IMG/VR virus record: IMGVR_UViG_3300025816_000006
Span: 98,691-162,690 of that record
Length of the DNA stretch: 64,000 nt
DNA from: a virus
Direction: 5' to 3' (one strand)
Positions 57,137-64,000 of this stretch are shown here, in pieces. Every line of letters begins with the position of its first letter. The first letter of the stretch is position 1. The notes under the pieces were generated by a model. The model did no database searches. It had not been told where the DNA came from and saw nothing but the letters and a program-made list of their open reading frames with translations. The translations under genes and the position numbers were made by a program.

Positions 57137-57648
57137 CCTTTATATTCAAAGATTCTTGCTACGCACTTACAATTTGCGCCACAAATCTTGCAGGGGAAAG
57201 CCTTGTTATGGTCTTTGTTCCAATATCCCCTAATATCGTCCCTTGGCTCGAATCCGTTATTCATTAGCATTTTTTGTGCAGGAACAACACCGTCCACAAA
57301 CCAAGCGTATGATTTGATGGTCTGAACATTTTGCTCTTGTAACCACTTTATTCTGTGTTTGACCATAGCATCCCCGAAACCTGATCTCGTCATGTTTACT
57401 ACAGAGGTTTTGAGGATTCCTAGCGATCCTTCTTGTTTAATTTGCACAGAACAGTAACCCCCAAGGAATTGCTGGCTAGGATAAACAGAATATGGAAGTT
57501 GGTCATTGTTAAGAAGAAACCATTGATGAATACTACTGTCCCAAGTTTGCTTGAAGAACATTCCCTCACCAAAAGTATCATCTACTAATTCCTCTGCCTG
57601 AATAGCATAATATATAGGTAGGTCTGATGGTACTTTAATTATCTTCAT
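57133..57648 (-). CDS. GNAT-like acetyltransferase with zinc-binding tail
   Basis: A 171-residue protein: VNMTRSGFGDAMVKHRIKWL (acetyl-CoA helix region), KSYAWFVDGVVPAQKMLMNN and GFEPRDDIRGYW match the GNAT fold; the tail CKICGANCKCVARIFEYKG has four cysteines. Target unknown. Confidence 0.7.
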   Translation of the reverse strand: MKIIKVPSDLPIYYAIQAEELVDDTFGEGMFFKQTWDSSIHQWFLLNNDQLPYSVYPSQQFLGGYCSVQIKQEGSLGILKTSVVNMTRSGFGDAMVKHRIKWLQEQNVQTIKSYAWFVDGVVPAQKMLMNNGFEPRDDIRGYWNKDHNKAFPCKICGANCKCVARIFEYKG

Positions 57649-57730
57649 CGTCTACAATTCCTAAACATAAGACCACTACTGTCAATAATACCGTTAAGCC
57701 AAACATCATTGAAAATGTTAATATGTTCAC
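57635..57730 (-). CDS. 31-residue single-TM peptide
   Basis: From GTG at 57730 with GGAG five bases upstream: NILTFSMMFGLTVLLTVVVL, then CLGIVDDEDN. It overlaps the next gene start. Similar in form to the peptide at 55240-55338. Confidence 0.55.
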   Translation of the reverse strand: MNILTFSMMFGLTVLLTVVVLCLGIVDDEDN

Positions 57731-57762
57731 TCGCGCTCCTTGGTTCCTTGTAGTATGCCCCA

Positions 57763-57790
57763 ATTATACTCTAAGTATCGTCTTTGTCAA
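57763..57790 (-). promoter_or_regulatory. CGATA-type promoter
   Basis: TTGACA, three bases, ACGATAC, then TATAAT with 16-base spacing, 33 bases before the TM peptide. Confidence 0.88.
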
Positions 57791-57792
57791 CT

Positions 57793-58035
57793 CTAATCTT
57801 TACTTCTTTTCCAAGAGAATAAATTGTTAAGCCACTTCTTTCTTTTATTACAATTACATTCTTTAAGATTAAACCATTCTTTGAATCTTTCTTGAGTGAT
57901 TCCCATATTTGTAAGTACACTTTCCACAACATCGCCCAAGCCCGTCATGTCCTCGCCGTGATTAAATTTGACTCCACGTTTTTCCAACTGATTGATTACT
58001 TCGTCCATTTCGTTTTTTATGTCTTGTTGTGGCAT
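57793..58035 (-). CDS. Unknown protein with C-terminal CNC motif
   Basis: The ATG at 58035 has GGAG six bases upstream. About 80 residues: KFNHGEDMTGLGDVVESVLT, then KECNCNKRKKWLNNLFSWKR. The GLGD and C-x-C-x-x-RKxxLNxLF pattern recurs in small phage proteins of unknown role. Confidence 0.65.
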   Translation of the reverse strand: MPQQDIKNEMDEVINQLEKRGVKFNHGEDMTGLGDVVESVLTNMGITQERFKEWFNLKECNCNKRKKWLNNLFSWKRSKD

Positions 58036-58106
58036 TTTTTTCTCCATTTTTCTTTTTTTTGTATTTTTTCTACAATTAGAGACATTTTACAGAGAACTAT
58101 ATCTCC

Positions 58107-58134
58107 ATTGTATTATACACTTTGTGTTTGTCAA
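58107..58134 (-). promoter_or_regulatory. Sigma70-type promoter
   Basis: TTGACA and TACAAT with 16-base spacing; no CGATA. A TATAAT at 11 bases is too close to serve. Confidence 0.65.
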
Positions 58135-58395
58135 GAGGTAAAATCTCTATGTTTTAGTATAGATATATAACACACGCTTACTATACGAGAATGTACGTTT
58201 TCTTTATACTGTTAATACTACTGTATATATACTATGTACTAATACTACTATATAAGGAATAGAAGATGGTGATATGGAGATGTATTTATTAAGAATTGTA
58301 GATTACACCTCGTCCCCCTGCACCAAGCGATAAACATATTCATGTATATATGAAAATCATCAGTGTCTATAGGTGTATATCGGCATATATGTATA
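58135..58395. other. AT-rich gene-free region
   Basis: About 260 bases with many TATA and ATAT runs, short alternating purine-pyrimidine tracts and no gene. Possible unwinding region or regulatory spacer; no initiator-binding repeats were clear. Confidence 0.4.
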
Positions 58396-58695
58396 TCAGT
58401 CTATATTGTATTTGTCCTTTAGTATAATAGTAATCATATTTATATAGTAGTCTACTTGTGATGGAGTAAGCTCGACTCCAGTCTCGGCAAGCTCCCTTCG
58501 ATACCGCAAGCGTCTACTTGCGTCGAACGAGGCGAAATTCCTCATGGTCTTTGCCATATACTTACTGTTTATTAGTTTATATGTAGCAGAATACTTCTCA
58601 AAGAAATATATTAACTCATTTAATGATGGGTGATTTTGCTCGTTTTTATCACATAATTCATACATTTTTACCTTAAAATCATTATAATTTATCAT
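58396..58695 (-). CDS. Unknown helical protein
   Basis: From the ATG at 58695: MINYNDFKVKMYELCDKNEQ, then helices ending IITIILKDKYNID-like sequence; about 99 residues. An in-frame ATG at 58725 lies in a sequence that is duplicated at ~58.9 kb. Not recognised. Confidence 0.55.
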   Translation of the reverse strand: MINYNDFKVKMYELCDKNEQNHPSLNELIYFFEKYSATYKLINSKYMAKTMRNFASFDASRRLRYRRELAETGVELTPSQVDYYINMITIILKDKYNID

Positions 58696-58793
58696 TTTTG
58701 GGCCTTTTTCGCTGGCTATAGGCATCTTGGCGATCCGCTTTGATTAGATAAGACACTCCCCTGTTTGTATATATGTATTAGTATATACTATAT

Positions 58794-58822
58794 AGTATAA
58801 TATACACTTATATGAATGTCAA
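58794..58822 (-). promoter_or_regulatory. Sigma70-type promoter
   Basis: TTGACA and TATACT with 17-base spacing on the minus strand, without CGATA. Confidence 0.7.
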
Positions 58823-59075
58823 GCAAAAACCGCTGACTGTTTACATAATTCCGATTTGTATATATTTGGTGAGACAAAACTCGAAAGCCGCTGACTGTAG
58901 GCATCTTGGCGATGTCTTTAGATAAGATAAGACAAATATGTCTTTTTTGGCTGACTCTACACAGACACACGATGGGCGCGGATCGGCAAAGACAGCCGCC
59001 CATAGTATTAGAATATCTTAATATAAGTATATGTGATAGTGACCAGACGTGTCAAGCGCAGCATTAGAGAATCTA
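58823..59075 (-). other. Duplicated promoter/start region, decayed
   Basis: The minus strand has ATCGCCAAGATGCCTACAGT around 58.9 kb, matching ATCGCCAAGATGCCTATAGC before the gene at 58.7 kb. The copy opens MPTVSGFRVLSHQIYTNRNY and ends after 38 codons. It looks like a partial duplication of the neighbouring gene's 5' region; a second TTGACA (59048) lies upstream. Confidence 0.45.
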
Positions 59076-59103
59076 ATTATACCATTATATCGTCATATGT
59101 CAA
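59076..59103 (-). promoter_or_regulatory. CGATA-type promoter
   Basis: TTGACA, four bases, ACGATAT, then TATAAT with 16-base spacing. Confidence 0.85.
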
Positions 59104-59193
59104 TACATACTTTACATAAACCGTTGATATATATAGACTTACAACGAATACATAAATATATATTTGAATGGTATGATATTTGCGTCTTGATTT

Positions 59194-59280
59194 GACGTAA
59201 CCCTATGGTATGAAAGGACTTAGGGCGATGGGGGCGGCCCCGCCCGCCGTAAACCCTTACTGCGTAAGGACTTACGTCAG
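59194..59280 (-). repeat. Three-hairpin intergenic element, copy 1
   Basis: On the minus strand: CGTAAGTCCTTAC with GTAAGGGTTTACG, a GC-rich palindrome (GGGGC/GCCCC), then CCTAAGTCCTTT with a partial partner. Upstream flank shares ATTTTATxGGATTT with copy 3. Confidence 0.8.
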
Positions 59281-59367
59281 AGCGCGAATCAGTCACCAGT
59301 CAGCCAGTACACCCAAATCCACAAAAATAAAATAATAAAAAAATGAATCATGTCAACCCCCAAGGTA

Positions 59368-59400
59368 GAAAATCCCGCACCCCCAACGGGGGGATGCGGG
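59368..59400 (-). terminator. Rho-independent terminator after the DUF932 gene
   Basis: Stem CCCGCA-T-CCCCC with GGGGGTGCGGG (one bulge), loop CGTT-like, then ATTTTCT on the minus strand. Confidence 0.85.
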
Positions 59401-59417
59401 TAACACACCTTGATCGA

Positions 59418-60308
59418 CTACGCAGCAGCAGCGAGAGCGAGCGTCTCAGCCGTTCTGACTGCTCTGTTGTCCGATGCCTTGAGGATACGGTCAAACTCGC
59501 CTTTGAACCCCTCACGCCTCGGAGCGTCCCACTGGTTGAACCCCTGAACGGCATTGTATGCCTCCCAAGCGGAAACCTCAAAACCTGAACCGATAGCAGG
59601 TCTGCCGGTCTTGATTCTCTCACGCTGCAAACGCTGGAAAATCTTTTCAGTGCGATTCTTGTGAATCGTTACCGCACGTTGACCAGCATCGGCATCCGGT
59701 TCTGGATACACAGCGTTCAGGAAGTCTACCATCTGAACGGGTGCTGCCTGCATACCGTGGACGAGATTCTCCAAGGTTTGCCAACCATCTTTCAGACTTT
59801 GAAACTGCCCAATCAGTTCATCCATCGCGAAACGCAACCCGCTAGTATGGCGGATCGACTGGTAAGTCTCGGAAACGCTGCGAAGCATTGCGAGATTTGA
59901 GCAAGCATCGCGATAAATGCCCAAAGTGACGTTGAACGCACTGCGATCATAACCGCCACGGATGATAAGACGAGGGAAAATGTTGTCGTTGGACCCATAA
60001 ATGGACCGGCGATAGTCGTCAGACGGTGCGATGGAAACATAGTGACCATTGCGGAAATGCGTCTTGACTTGTGATGCCTCGTCGAATACACTTTCGCAAG
60101 CGTCAACGAGAGCAACCACATCCTCCGTTTGGTGAGGAGTGTAACGGTCAGTAACCGAACCCTCCCCAACAACCTCGCTGGAATCGGATCGGAACATAGC
60201 GTACCAAGGTGTACGCATACCGTCAGGACCGGACAAGGGAAACTTGTCAACGGTGAAATCGAAAGCGGCAGCAACTTGGTCAGCAGCAGAAATAGTAGCG
60301 TTACTCAT
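59418..60308 (-). CDS. DUF932 phage/plasmid-like protein
   Basis: A 296-residue protein: VVGEGSVTDRYTPHQTEDVV, FRNGHYVSIAPSDDYRRSIY, DNIFPRLIIRGGYDRSAFNV, TLGIYRDACSNLAMLRSVSE and the C-terminal NRTEKIFQRLQRERIKTGRP match the DUF932 family found in phages and plasmids. Function unknown. Its higher GC than its neighbours may indicate separate acquisition. Confidence 0.85.
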   Translation of the reverse strand: MSNATISAADQVAAAFDFTVDKFPLSGPDGMRTPWYAMFRSDSSEVVGEGSVTDRYTPHQTEDVVALVDACESVFDEASQVKTHFRNGHYVSIAPSDDYRRSIYGSNDNIFPRLIIRGGYDRSAFNVTLGIYRDACSNLAMLRSVSETYQSIRHTSGLRFAMDELIGQFQSLKDGWQTLENLVHGMQAAPVQMVDFLNAVYPEPDADAGQRAVTIHKNRTEKIFQRLQRERIKTGRPAIGSGFEVSAWEAYNAVQGFNQWDAPRREGFKGEFDRILKASDNRAVRTAETLALAAAA

Positions 60309-60358
60309 AGGAAAATCTCCAAAGGTGTGAAAAACAAAATCGTTCGTGTTATGCCCCC

Positions 60359-60386
60359 ATTATACAGTATTCATCGTCCATGTCAA
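60359..60386 (-). promoter_or_regulatory. CGATG-variant promoter for the DUF932 gene
   Basis: TTGACA, three bases, ACGATGA, then TATAAT with 16-base spacing. Confidence 0.85.
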
Positions 60387-60453
60387 CCCCCAAGCTACAA
60401 TCTTTTGTGGTATTTTGCCGGAAATCTTTTGGCACAGTATTTGCACTGGTGAT

Positions 60454-60538
60454 TTGTCGTAAGTCGTTGCCACCAAAGGACTTAGGTCCGGCGGGGCGGC
60501 CCCAATCGCCGTAAGTACTTACAGCGAAAGGGTTTAGG
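60454..60538 (-). repeat. Three-hairpin intergenic element, copy 2
   Basis: Same layout as the others but with a diverged first hairpin; GGGGCCGCCCC palindrome, then CCTAAGTCCTTT and AACGACTTACG. It begins directly after the stop codon at 60539. Confidence 0.75.
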
Positions 60539-61315
60539 TTAAAGGGCTAACTCTTTTTCCTTTTCCTTAATAAACGAATCAAGCAGAGAATAGTTGATCG
60601 TTTTCTGATCTTTATATCCAATGTTCCTAAGATCAAAGTCAAAACCGAACTTACAAGAATCTGAATAGTTTGTCTGAAGGCATAGGTTCATCGGCACACC
60701 TTGACCACTTTCTTTGTATGTTAGCAATTCATACACTGGATCACCAACACTTAGACTGAGCGCATTAGCGTATCTGCCAGCCGCATTGTTGGTAGACCAT
60801 CTTGCCGCTGGATGATGGTCACTGTAATCCCAAGTAGAATTAGAACGATCTGCACCACACCAATTTGACGCAAGAAAATAATCATCTGCTAAACTAGGTA
60901 CAAGTTGATCCCTGAGCCAATTTCTGTTTTCTAGAGTTGGTTCGCTACAGCTATCAATATACGCAAAATCAAAACCGTTTGGTGCATATTTCCTGAACGT
61001 ATCGTTACTTATTTTGTTCAGATCGTCACAGATAACAGTGACATTTTTGTATCCACGTTCTCTTAGGGTTGTGCGGATATGACCAGCAATCCGTCCCTTC
61101 TTTTCTACCGCTACAATATTTGTTCTCTTGCCTACCATTCTTAGCTTTTCCATAACTCTTAGGTCAAGCATACCAATAGAAGGCAAGATCAATAAATTCT
61201 TGATATTATATTGGGAGCCATAGTGGTGTTTTTTTCTGGCACACTTTACAATGTTAATTAGATTGTATGTTACTTGCTCTTTAATATCTCGCTGCTTTAG
61301 TGGGTTGTAATCCAC
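60539..61315 (-). CDS. SAM-methyltransferase-fold protein
   Basis: A 258-residue protein starting at GTG after GGAG. IKNLLILPSIGMLDLRVMEK, NIVAVEKKGRIAGHIRTTLR, NVTVICDDLNKI and NGFDFAYIDSCSEP follow the strands of class I methyltransferases; E in VAVEKK and D in ICDD would bind SAM. Substrate unknown. Confidence 0.6.
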   Translation of the reverse strand: MDYNPLKQRDIKEQVTYNLINIVKCARKKHHYGSQYNIKNLLILPSIGMLDLRVMEKLRMVGKRTNIVAVEKKGRIAGHIRTTLRERGYKNVTVICDDLNKISNDTFRKYAPNGFDFAYIDSCSEPTLENRNWLRDQLVPSLADDYFLASNWCGADRSNSTWDYSDHHPAARWSTNNAAGRYANALSLSVGDPVYELLTYKESGQGVPMNLCLQTNYSDSCKFGFDFDLRNIGYKDQKTINYSLLDSFIKEKEKELAL

Positions 61316-61352
61316 GGTAATCTCCTTTTTGTAGTGTGTTAGTTATGCTTTA

Positions 61353-61380
61353 AGTATACAACTATTATCGTCACTGTCAA
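61353..61380 (-). promoter_or_regulatory. CGATA-type promoter
   Basis: TTGACA, three bases, ACGATAA, then TATACT with 16-base spacing. Confidence 0.88.
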
Positions 61381-61414
61381 GCCTGAAGATTAAACTTTCT
61401 TGATAAATTGTAGA

Positions 61415-61506
61415 TTGTCGTAAGTCGTTACTGTCAAAGGACTTATGGCTCGTCGGGCTGCCCCGCCGCACCTAAACCCTTACCACGTAAGGACTTAGGA
61501 CGACGA
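61415..61506 (-). repeat. Three-hairpin intergenic element, copy 3
   Basis: CCTAAGTCCTTAC pairs with GTAAGGGTTTAGG through two G-U pairs, then a GC hairpin (CGGG/CCCG), then ATAAGTCCTTT with AACGACTTACG, on the minus strand. Confidence 0.8.
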
Positions 61507-61580
61507 ATGCTGATTAGTCAAACTCCCAAAAGCTACCCAAAAAAATCCATAAAATAATCATAATAAAAAATAATATCACA

Positions 61581-62369
61581 CTACACCCCTACAGTGGGGG
61601 TACTCTTTTTACTGTAGGAAAATTTAACTTTATTTTTCTTGAGTTCTCTGATTGCCTCGCTCGCCTTGCTTCCCTTGGGTTGTGTTCCGTGAATCAGTAG
61701 AGCGAACGAATTTTTACGCTGCGAAGGAATAGCGGCGTGTGAATCGTCGTGGTCGATGATCAAACCGAGATCGTCGGCCTGCTCTTGAGAATAAACCACG
61801 ATAGCCTCCCGTAGATTATGCTCGTCGATTTTGTGATCCAAGCGACCACCACGCGATGCCGTCAATACCAAGTTTTTTGGTAGGTGTGGCTCATCGTCTA
61901 GCCAGTAGTTGAGGGATTTTGTATAGGCATAGAATAAACGGTCTGGATTCCATTCTGCGACATATTGCCACGCTCGGAAATACTTTTGATTGAAGAAGTC
62001 GCCCGCAACGTGAATCCGGCAGATACCAAGATTTGCAGGCATAACGTCGGCAATCGCACAAGCCATATCGTAAGATGATCCCATAGATTTTAGGTCTATA
62101 AAGTTTGCCATTCTTTTGTTGTATACGTTGGGTAATAAAGCCTCTTGTGATGCAGAAAAACAACGAAACTCGCACTTCTTGCCGTCTTTGATTTTGCTCT
62201 TGCCGTTGATCTTGTGGACTTTTGACAGACAAGCCTCAGCTTGTGGGCATGACCACCCGCTGATTAGGTCAAAACTGTGAACCTTACGGTTATTCTGCAA
62301 CCAATATTGCAATTCGTCAACGCTGTGTAGTTGGTCAAGTTTGGCGTTTGCCTTAGAAAATTTAAGCAT
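61581..62369 (-). CDS. gp88-family protein
   Basis: A 262-residue protein. FDLISGWSCPQAEACLSKVH, KKCEFRCFSASQEALLPNVY, ICRIHVAGDFFNQKYFRAWQ and ENPDRLFYAYTKSL-like sequence match the phage gp88 family (C-P-x-A-x-x-C, C-x-A-S-x-E). Several cysteines suggest a metal site. Function unknown. Confidence 0.8.
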   Translation of the reverse strand: MLKFSKANAKLDQLHSVDELQYWLQNNRKVHSFDLISGWSCPQAEACLSKVHKINGKSKIKDGKKCEFRCFSASQEALLPNVYNKRMANFIDLKSMGSSYDMACAIADVMPANLGICRIHVAGDFFNQKYFRAWQYVAEWNPDRLFYAYTKSLNYWLDDEPHLPKNLVLTASRGGRLDHKIDEHNLREAIVVYSQEQADDLGLIIDHDDSHAAIPSQRKNSFALLIHGTQPKGSKASEAIRELKKNKVKFSYSKKSTPTVGV

Positions 62370-62401
62370 TTTAACTCCGAGGTAGTGGTTGGTACTGTTC
62401 T

Positions 62402-62429
62402 ATTTTATACTATATCGGCAGAATGTCAA
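62402..62429 (-). promoter_or_regulatory. CGATA-type promoter for the gp88-like gene
   Basis: TTGACA, five bases, CCGATAT, then TAAAAT with 16-base spacing. The leader continues with ACCAACCACTACC. Confidence 0.85.
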
Positions 62430-62432
62430 GAC

Positions 62433-62855
62433 TTATTTACTTTTATGTGACATAATGTGAGAATCTTTTTCATCCACCCAAATATCCACGAATTTTGCAC
62501 TGGCAATGGGTTGTCCTGTTTCTCTTTCTTGGAAGGTGTCGGAGAAATAGGGATTATAATAACTTTCGGTCCATGTAAAACCCGCTTGCTTGTCGGTCTC
62601 ACGCACGTCAGCCAAATAGCCCTCAACGAACGCATGAACGTTTTTTCTTTTCTCATCCCTGACTCTCTTTTGTCCTGCCTTAGAAATTATAAACTTACAA
62701 TCCTTTAGAACTATGTTAGTAGTCCAACATTTTACGATCCCGCCCTGTTTTACGCTTATGCACTTGCGGTGAAGGTTACGATATACGCGAACCTTTTTGG
62801 TTGGGTCGATGTGCTGGATAACGTCGCGATTTGTTTCGCATACTGGTTTTTTCAT
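62433..62855 (-). CDS. Phage protein of unknown function
   Basis: A 140-residue protein: VRVYRNLHRKCISVKQGGIV, KAGQKRVRDEKRKNVHAFVE and PYFSDTFQERETGQPIASAK. The VYRNLHxKC plus AGxxRVxxEKRKNVHAFV pattern occurs in phage genomes; role unknown. Confidence 0.75.
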   Translation of the reverse strand: MKKPVCETNRDVIQHIDPTKKVRVYRNLHRKCISVKQGGIVKCWTTNIVLKDCKFIISKAGQKRVRDEKRKNVHAFVEGYLADVRETDKQAGFTWTESYYNPYFSDTFQERETGQPIASAKFVDIWVDEKDSHIMSHKSK

Positions 62856-62885
62856 GTTTTCCTTTCGTGTTGTTGATACTCTCCC

Positions 62886-62912
62886 ATTATACCCTTATAT
62901 CGTCAATGTCAA
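62886..62912 (-). promoter_or_regulatory. CGATA-type promoter
   Basis: TTGACA, three bases, ACGATAT, then TATAAT with 15-base spacing. Confidence 0.85.
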
Positions 62913-62941
62913 TGGGTAAACTTTAGGAAATACAAGAATAG

Positions 62942-63026
62942 TTGTAAGTCGTTATAGAGAAAGGACTTACGTCGGGCGGGGGCCGCCCCGCCGCACCTAA
63001 ACCCTTGTCAGATAAGGACTTAGGTC
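62942..63026 (-). repeat. Three-hairpin intergenic element, copy 4
   Basis: ACCTAAGTCCTT with AAGGGTTTAGGT, GGCGGGG-CGGC-CCCCGCC, and CGTAAGTCCTTT with AACGACTTAC on the minus strand. It follows the tRNA-like sequence at 63027. Confidence 0.8.
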
Positions 63027-63245
63027 AAAAGTACCTCGCGAGGGAATCGAACCCCCGCGCCCCCCGCTAATCGCATCATGCACAACACTTTTAGCTTCGG
63101 ACTGTCCGCGAAACAGTCATCGGAATAACCCGCAGGCGACCCACCAAGGTCAAGGCGAATCAAAAAGAAAGAAGCGGCCATCTCTTGCACCGATACCCCG
63201 CAGGGCAGAGGGAAAGACTTACAGGATGACCGCCACTCTCCATTC
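63027..63245 (-). ncRNA. Structured RNA candidate ending in a tRNA-like T-arm
   Basis: The minus strand ends with CGCGGGGG-TTCGATT-CCCTCGCG-AGGTA, a T-loop consensus on an extended stem. Upstream are GACTGT-TTCGCGG-ACAGTC and a 9-bp stem GCGGTCATC/GATGGCCGC. No 5' acceptor strand for a normal tRNA was found, so this may be a remnant, a tRNA mimic or an attachment-site core. Confidence 0.45.
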
Positions 63246-63250
63246 ACAAC

Positions 63251-63279
63251 ACAACAACAACAACAACAACAACAACAAC
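63251..63279 (-). repeat. TTG trinucleotide repeat after a stop codon
   Basis: Nine TTG units follow the TAG stop of the gene at 63279 on the minus strand. Likely a slippage-prone simple repeat. Confidence 0.7.
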
Positions 63280-63482
63280 TAGCTCAGACCGGCCACGATC
63301 TTGGACACGGAAAAGGACTTGTGAAGCCCGTTATCCTCTGCGACAGTGATACCCTTGCCGCTTGGACCGGTGAAGGATCGAACCTTCTTACCGTTTACCG
63401 TGCGGAGGACGTTCTTGTTCCCGTTGACAGGATACAAGAAAGAAACCTTGCGACCATTACGCTTGTTTGACAGATTAACCAT
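63279..63482 (-). CDS. Small basic protein
   Basis: A 67-residue protein: MVNLSNKRNGRKVSFLYPVN, then RTVNGKKVRSFTGPSGKGIT. Beta-rich and basic, possibly nucleic-acid binding. Not recognised. Confidence 0.6.
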   Translation of the reverse strand: MVNLSNKRNGRKVSFLYPVNGNKNVLRTVNGKKVRSFTGPSGKGITVAEDNGLHKSFSVSKIVAGLS

Positions 63483-63633
63483 TACTCAATACCTCTTTTT
63501 CTACAGTTGCGAATGTGAGAGACTGAACGCCAGCCTCACCAAGTACCTCAATTTTACCACGAAAAATGCCAGTTACAACACCTTTCTTCAATTTTGTGCC
63601 AAGTTTTACAACTGGCGTTTGTGGATCAACCAT
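63475..63633 (-). CDS. Small SH3-like or KOW-like protein
   Basis: From the ATG at 63633 (GGAG seven bases upstream): MVDPQTPVVKLGTKLKKGVV, then TGIFRGKIEVLGEAGVQSLT. Short beta strands around glycine turns; 52 residues. A longer start has no ribosome site. Confidence 0.55.
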   Translation of the reverse strand: MVDPQTPVVKLGTKLKKGVVTGIFRGKIEVLGEAGVQSLTFATVEKEVLSNG

Positions 63634-63868
63634 CCTCATTCTCCTTTTCGAGTTTTGCTGCTTCTGCCCTTGCTGCTTCCGCAGCTTCCTCGGCACGATC
63701 TTTACGGATACGATCCGCTTTACTGTTTAGTGTCTCTGCTAGTGAGAGATACTGATCGTCTGTCATTGTAACACAGACTTCGTTCTGATCGGAATCGTTG
63801 AACGTCAGTGCTTTCCAGCCAGTGTAAGCGTGATCGAATTTTAACTCTACGGTAGTTTTGACTTTCAT
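63626..63868 (-). CDS. Small protein with Ala/Glu-rich coiled-coil tail
   Basis: From the ATG at 63868 after GGAG: MKVKTTVELKFDHAYTGWKA, VCVTMTDDQYLSLAETLNSK, then RAEEAAEAARAEAAKLEKEN. Beta domain plus a helical tail. Not recognised. Confidence 0.6.
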   Translation of the reverse strand: MKVKTTVELKFDHAYTGWKALTFNDSDQNEVCVTMTDDQYLSLAETLNSKADRIRKDRAEEAAEAARAEAAKLEKENEDG

Positions 63869-63905
63869 AAGTCTCTCCAAAAGGGGTTGTGAACTGAACT
63901 CTTCT

Positions 63906-63933
63906 ATTATACTATACTTATCGGGCTTGTCAA
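63906..63933 (-). promoter_or_regulatory. CGATA-type promoter
   Basis: TTGACA, three bases, CCGATAA, then TATAAT with 16-base spacing. Confidence 0.88.
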
Positions 63934-63942
63934 GAAAAAACT

Positions 63943-64000
63943 TTAGAATCCATGTTGATATTTCTCAGGTAATTTGCAGTACCAAGACAGCATATCTTTC
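63943..64000 (-). CDS. C-terminus of a gene running off the window
   Basis: An open frame enters from the right edge and ends KDMLSWYCKLPEKYQHGF with TAA, ten bases before the promoter. It is placed like the end of another single-gene unit. Too short to identify. Confidence 0.4.
   Translation of the reverse strand, partial: KDMLSWYCKLPEKYQHGF

Noticed and set aside
59194-63026. CRISPR array made of the four repeats
   Set aside because: The copies are ~90 bases, imperfect, 0.9-1.5 kb apart with genes between, and no cas genes are present.
63020-63247. A 75-residue minus-strand frame
   Set aside because: It overlays the T-arm-like RNA, has no ribosome site, and its composition is unlike nearby proteins.

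Overview
The window is a densely packed, AT-rich phage genome segment. Almost every gene lies on the minus strand, with stop/start overlaps of 1-14 bases and a GGAG-type ribosome site before most starts. It carries a large-phage replication and nucleotide set: a split DnaE-type polymerase, DnaQ-like exonuclease, DnaB-like helicase, DnaG-like primase, RecA, two SSB-like proteins, class II ribonucleotide reductase, ThyX, dUTPase, dCMP deaminase, dNMP kinase and PhoH. It also has rIIA/rIIB-like proteins, a sigma-like factor, tRNAs and a tmRNA. No terminase, portal, capsid or tail gene is recognisable, so this is part of a larger genome. Two Tat-signal DUF1501 proteins and a small secreted Cys/Arg-rich peptide suggest a Planctomycetes or related PVC host. 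That host call is inference, not proof.

Layout from left to right (transcription runs right to left). 1-8.2 kb: glycosyltransferases, FkbM-type methyltransferases and a sugar nucleotidyltransferase downstream of an SSB-like gene. 8.3-12.6 kb: DNA polymerase III alpha split into two genes, with a DEDD exonuclease and an HNH endonuclease between the halves. 12.7-18.8 kb: an accessory island with two glycosyltransferase-like proteins, a PAP2 phosphatase and two DUF1501 proteins. 18.8-30.9 kb: recombination, replication and nucleotide metabolism. 31-38.4 kb: membrane and envelope genes (thioredoxin-like, papain-like peptidase, 2-TM proteins, membrane PAS protein), a possible virion protein, a sigma-like factor and a glycosyltransferase. 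38.4-45 kb: SSB, dCMP deaminase, a structured RNA, tRNA-Glu, a circularly permuted tmRNA, nuclease, epimerase, ThyX and a nucleotidyltransferase. 45-64 kb: many small genes, UvdE, rIIA/rIIB, tRNAs, a ParB-like protein, DUF932 and a gp88-like protein, mostly in short units with their own promoters.

The right third is the most unusual part. About fifteen promoters share TTGACA and TATAAT boxes 16 bases apart with a CGATA motif at a nearly fixed place in the spacer, which looks like one co-regulated set. Four copies of a ~90-base three-hairpin element separate neighbouring single-gene units. Two families of tiny genes are joined by repeated stop/RBS/start junction sequences, as if assembled from interchangeable cassettes. 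The tmRNA is permuted (acceptor half first, then the half encoding the tag ADESLALAA), a form known from a few bacterial lineages and unexpected here.
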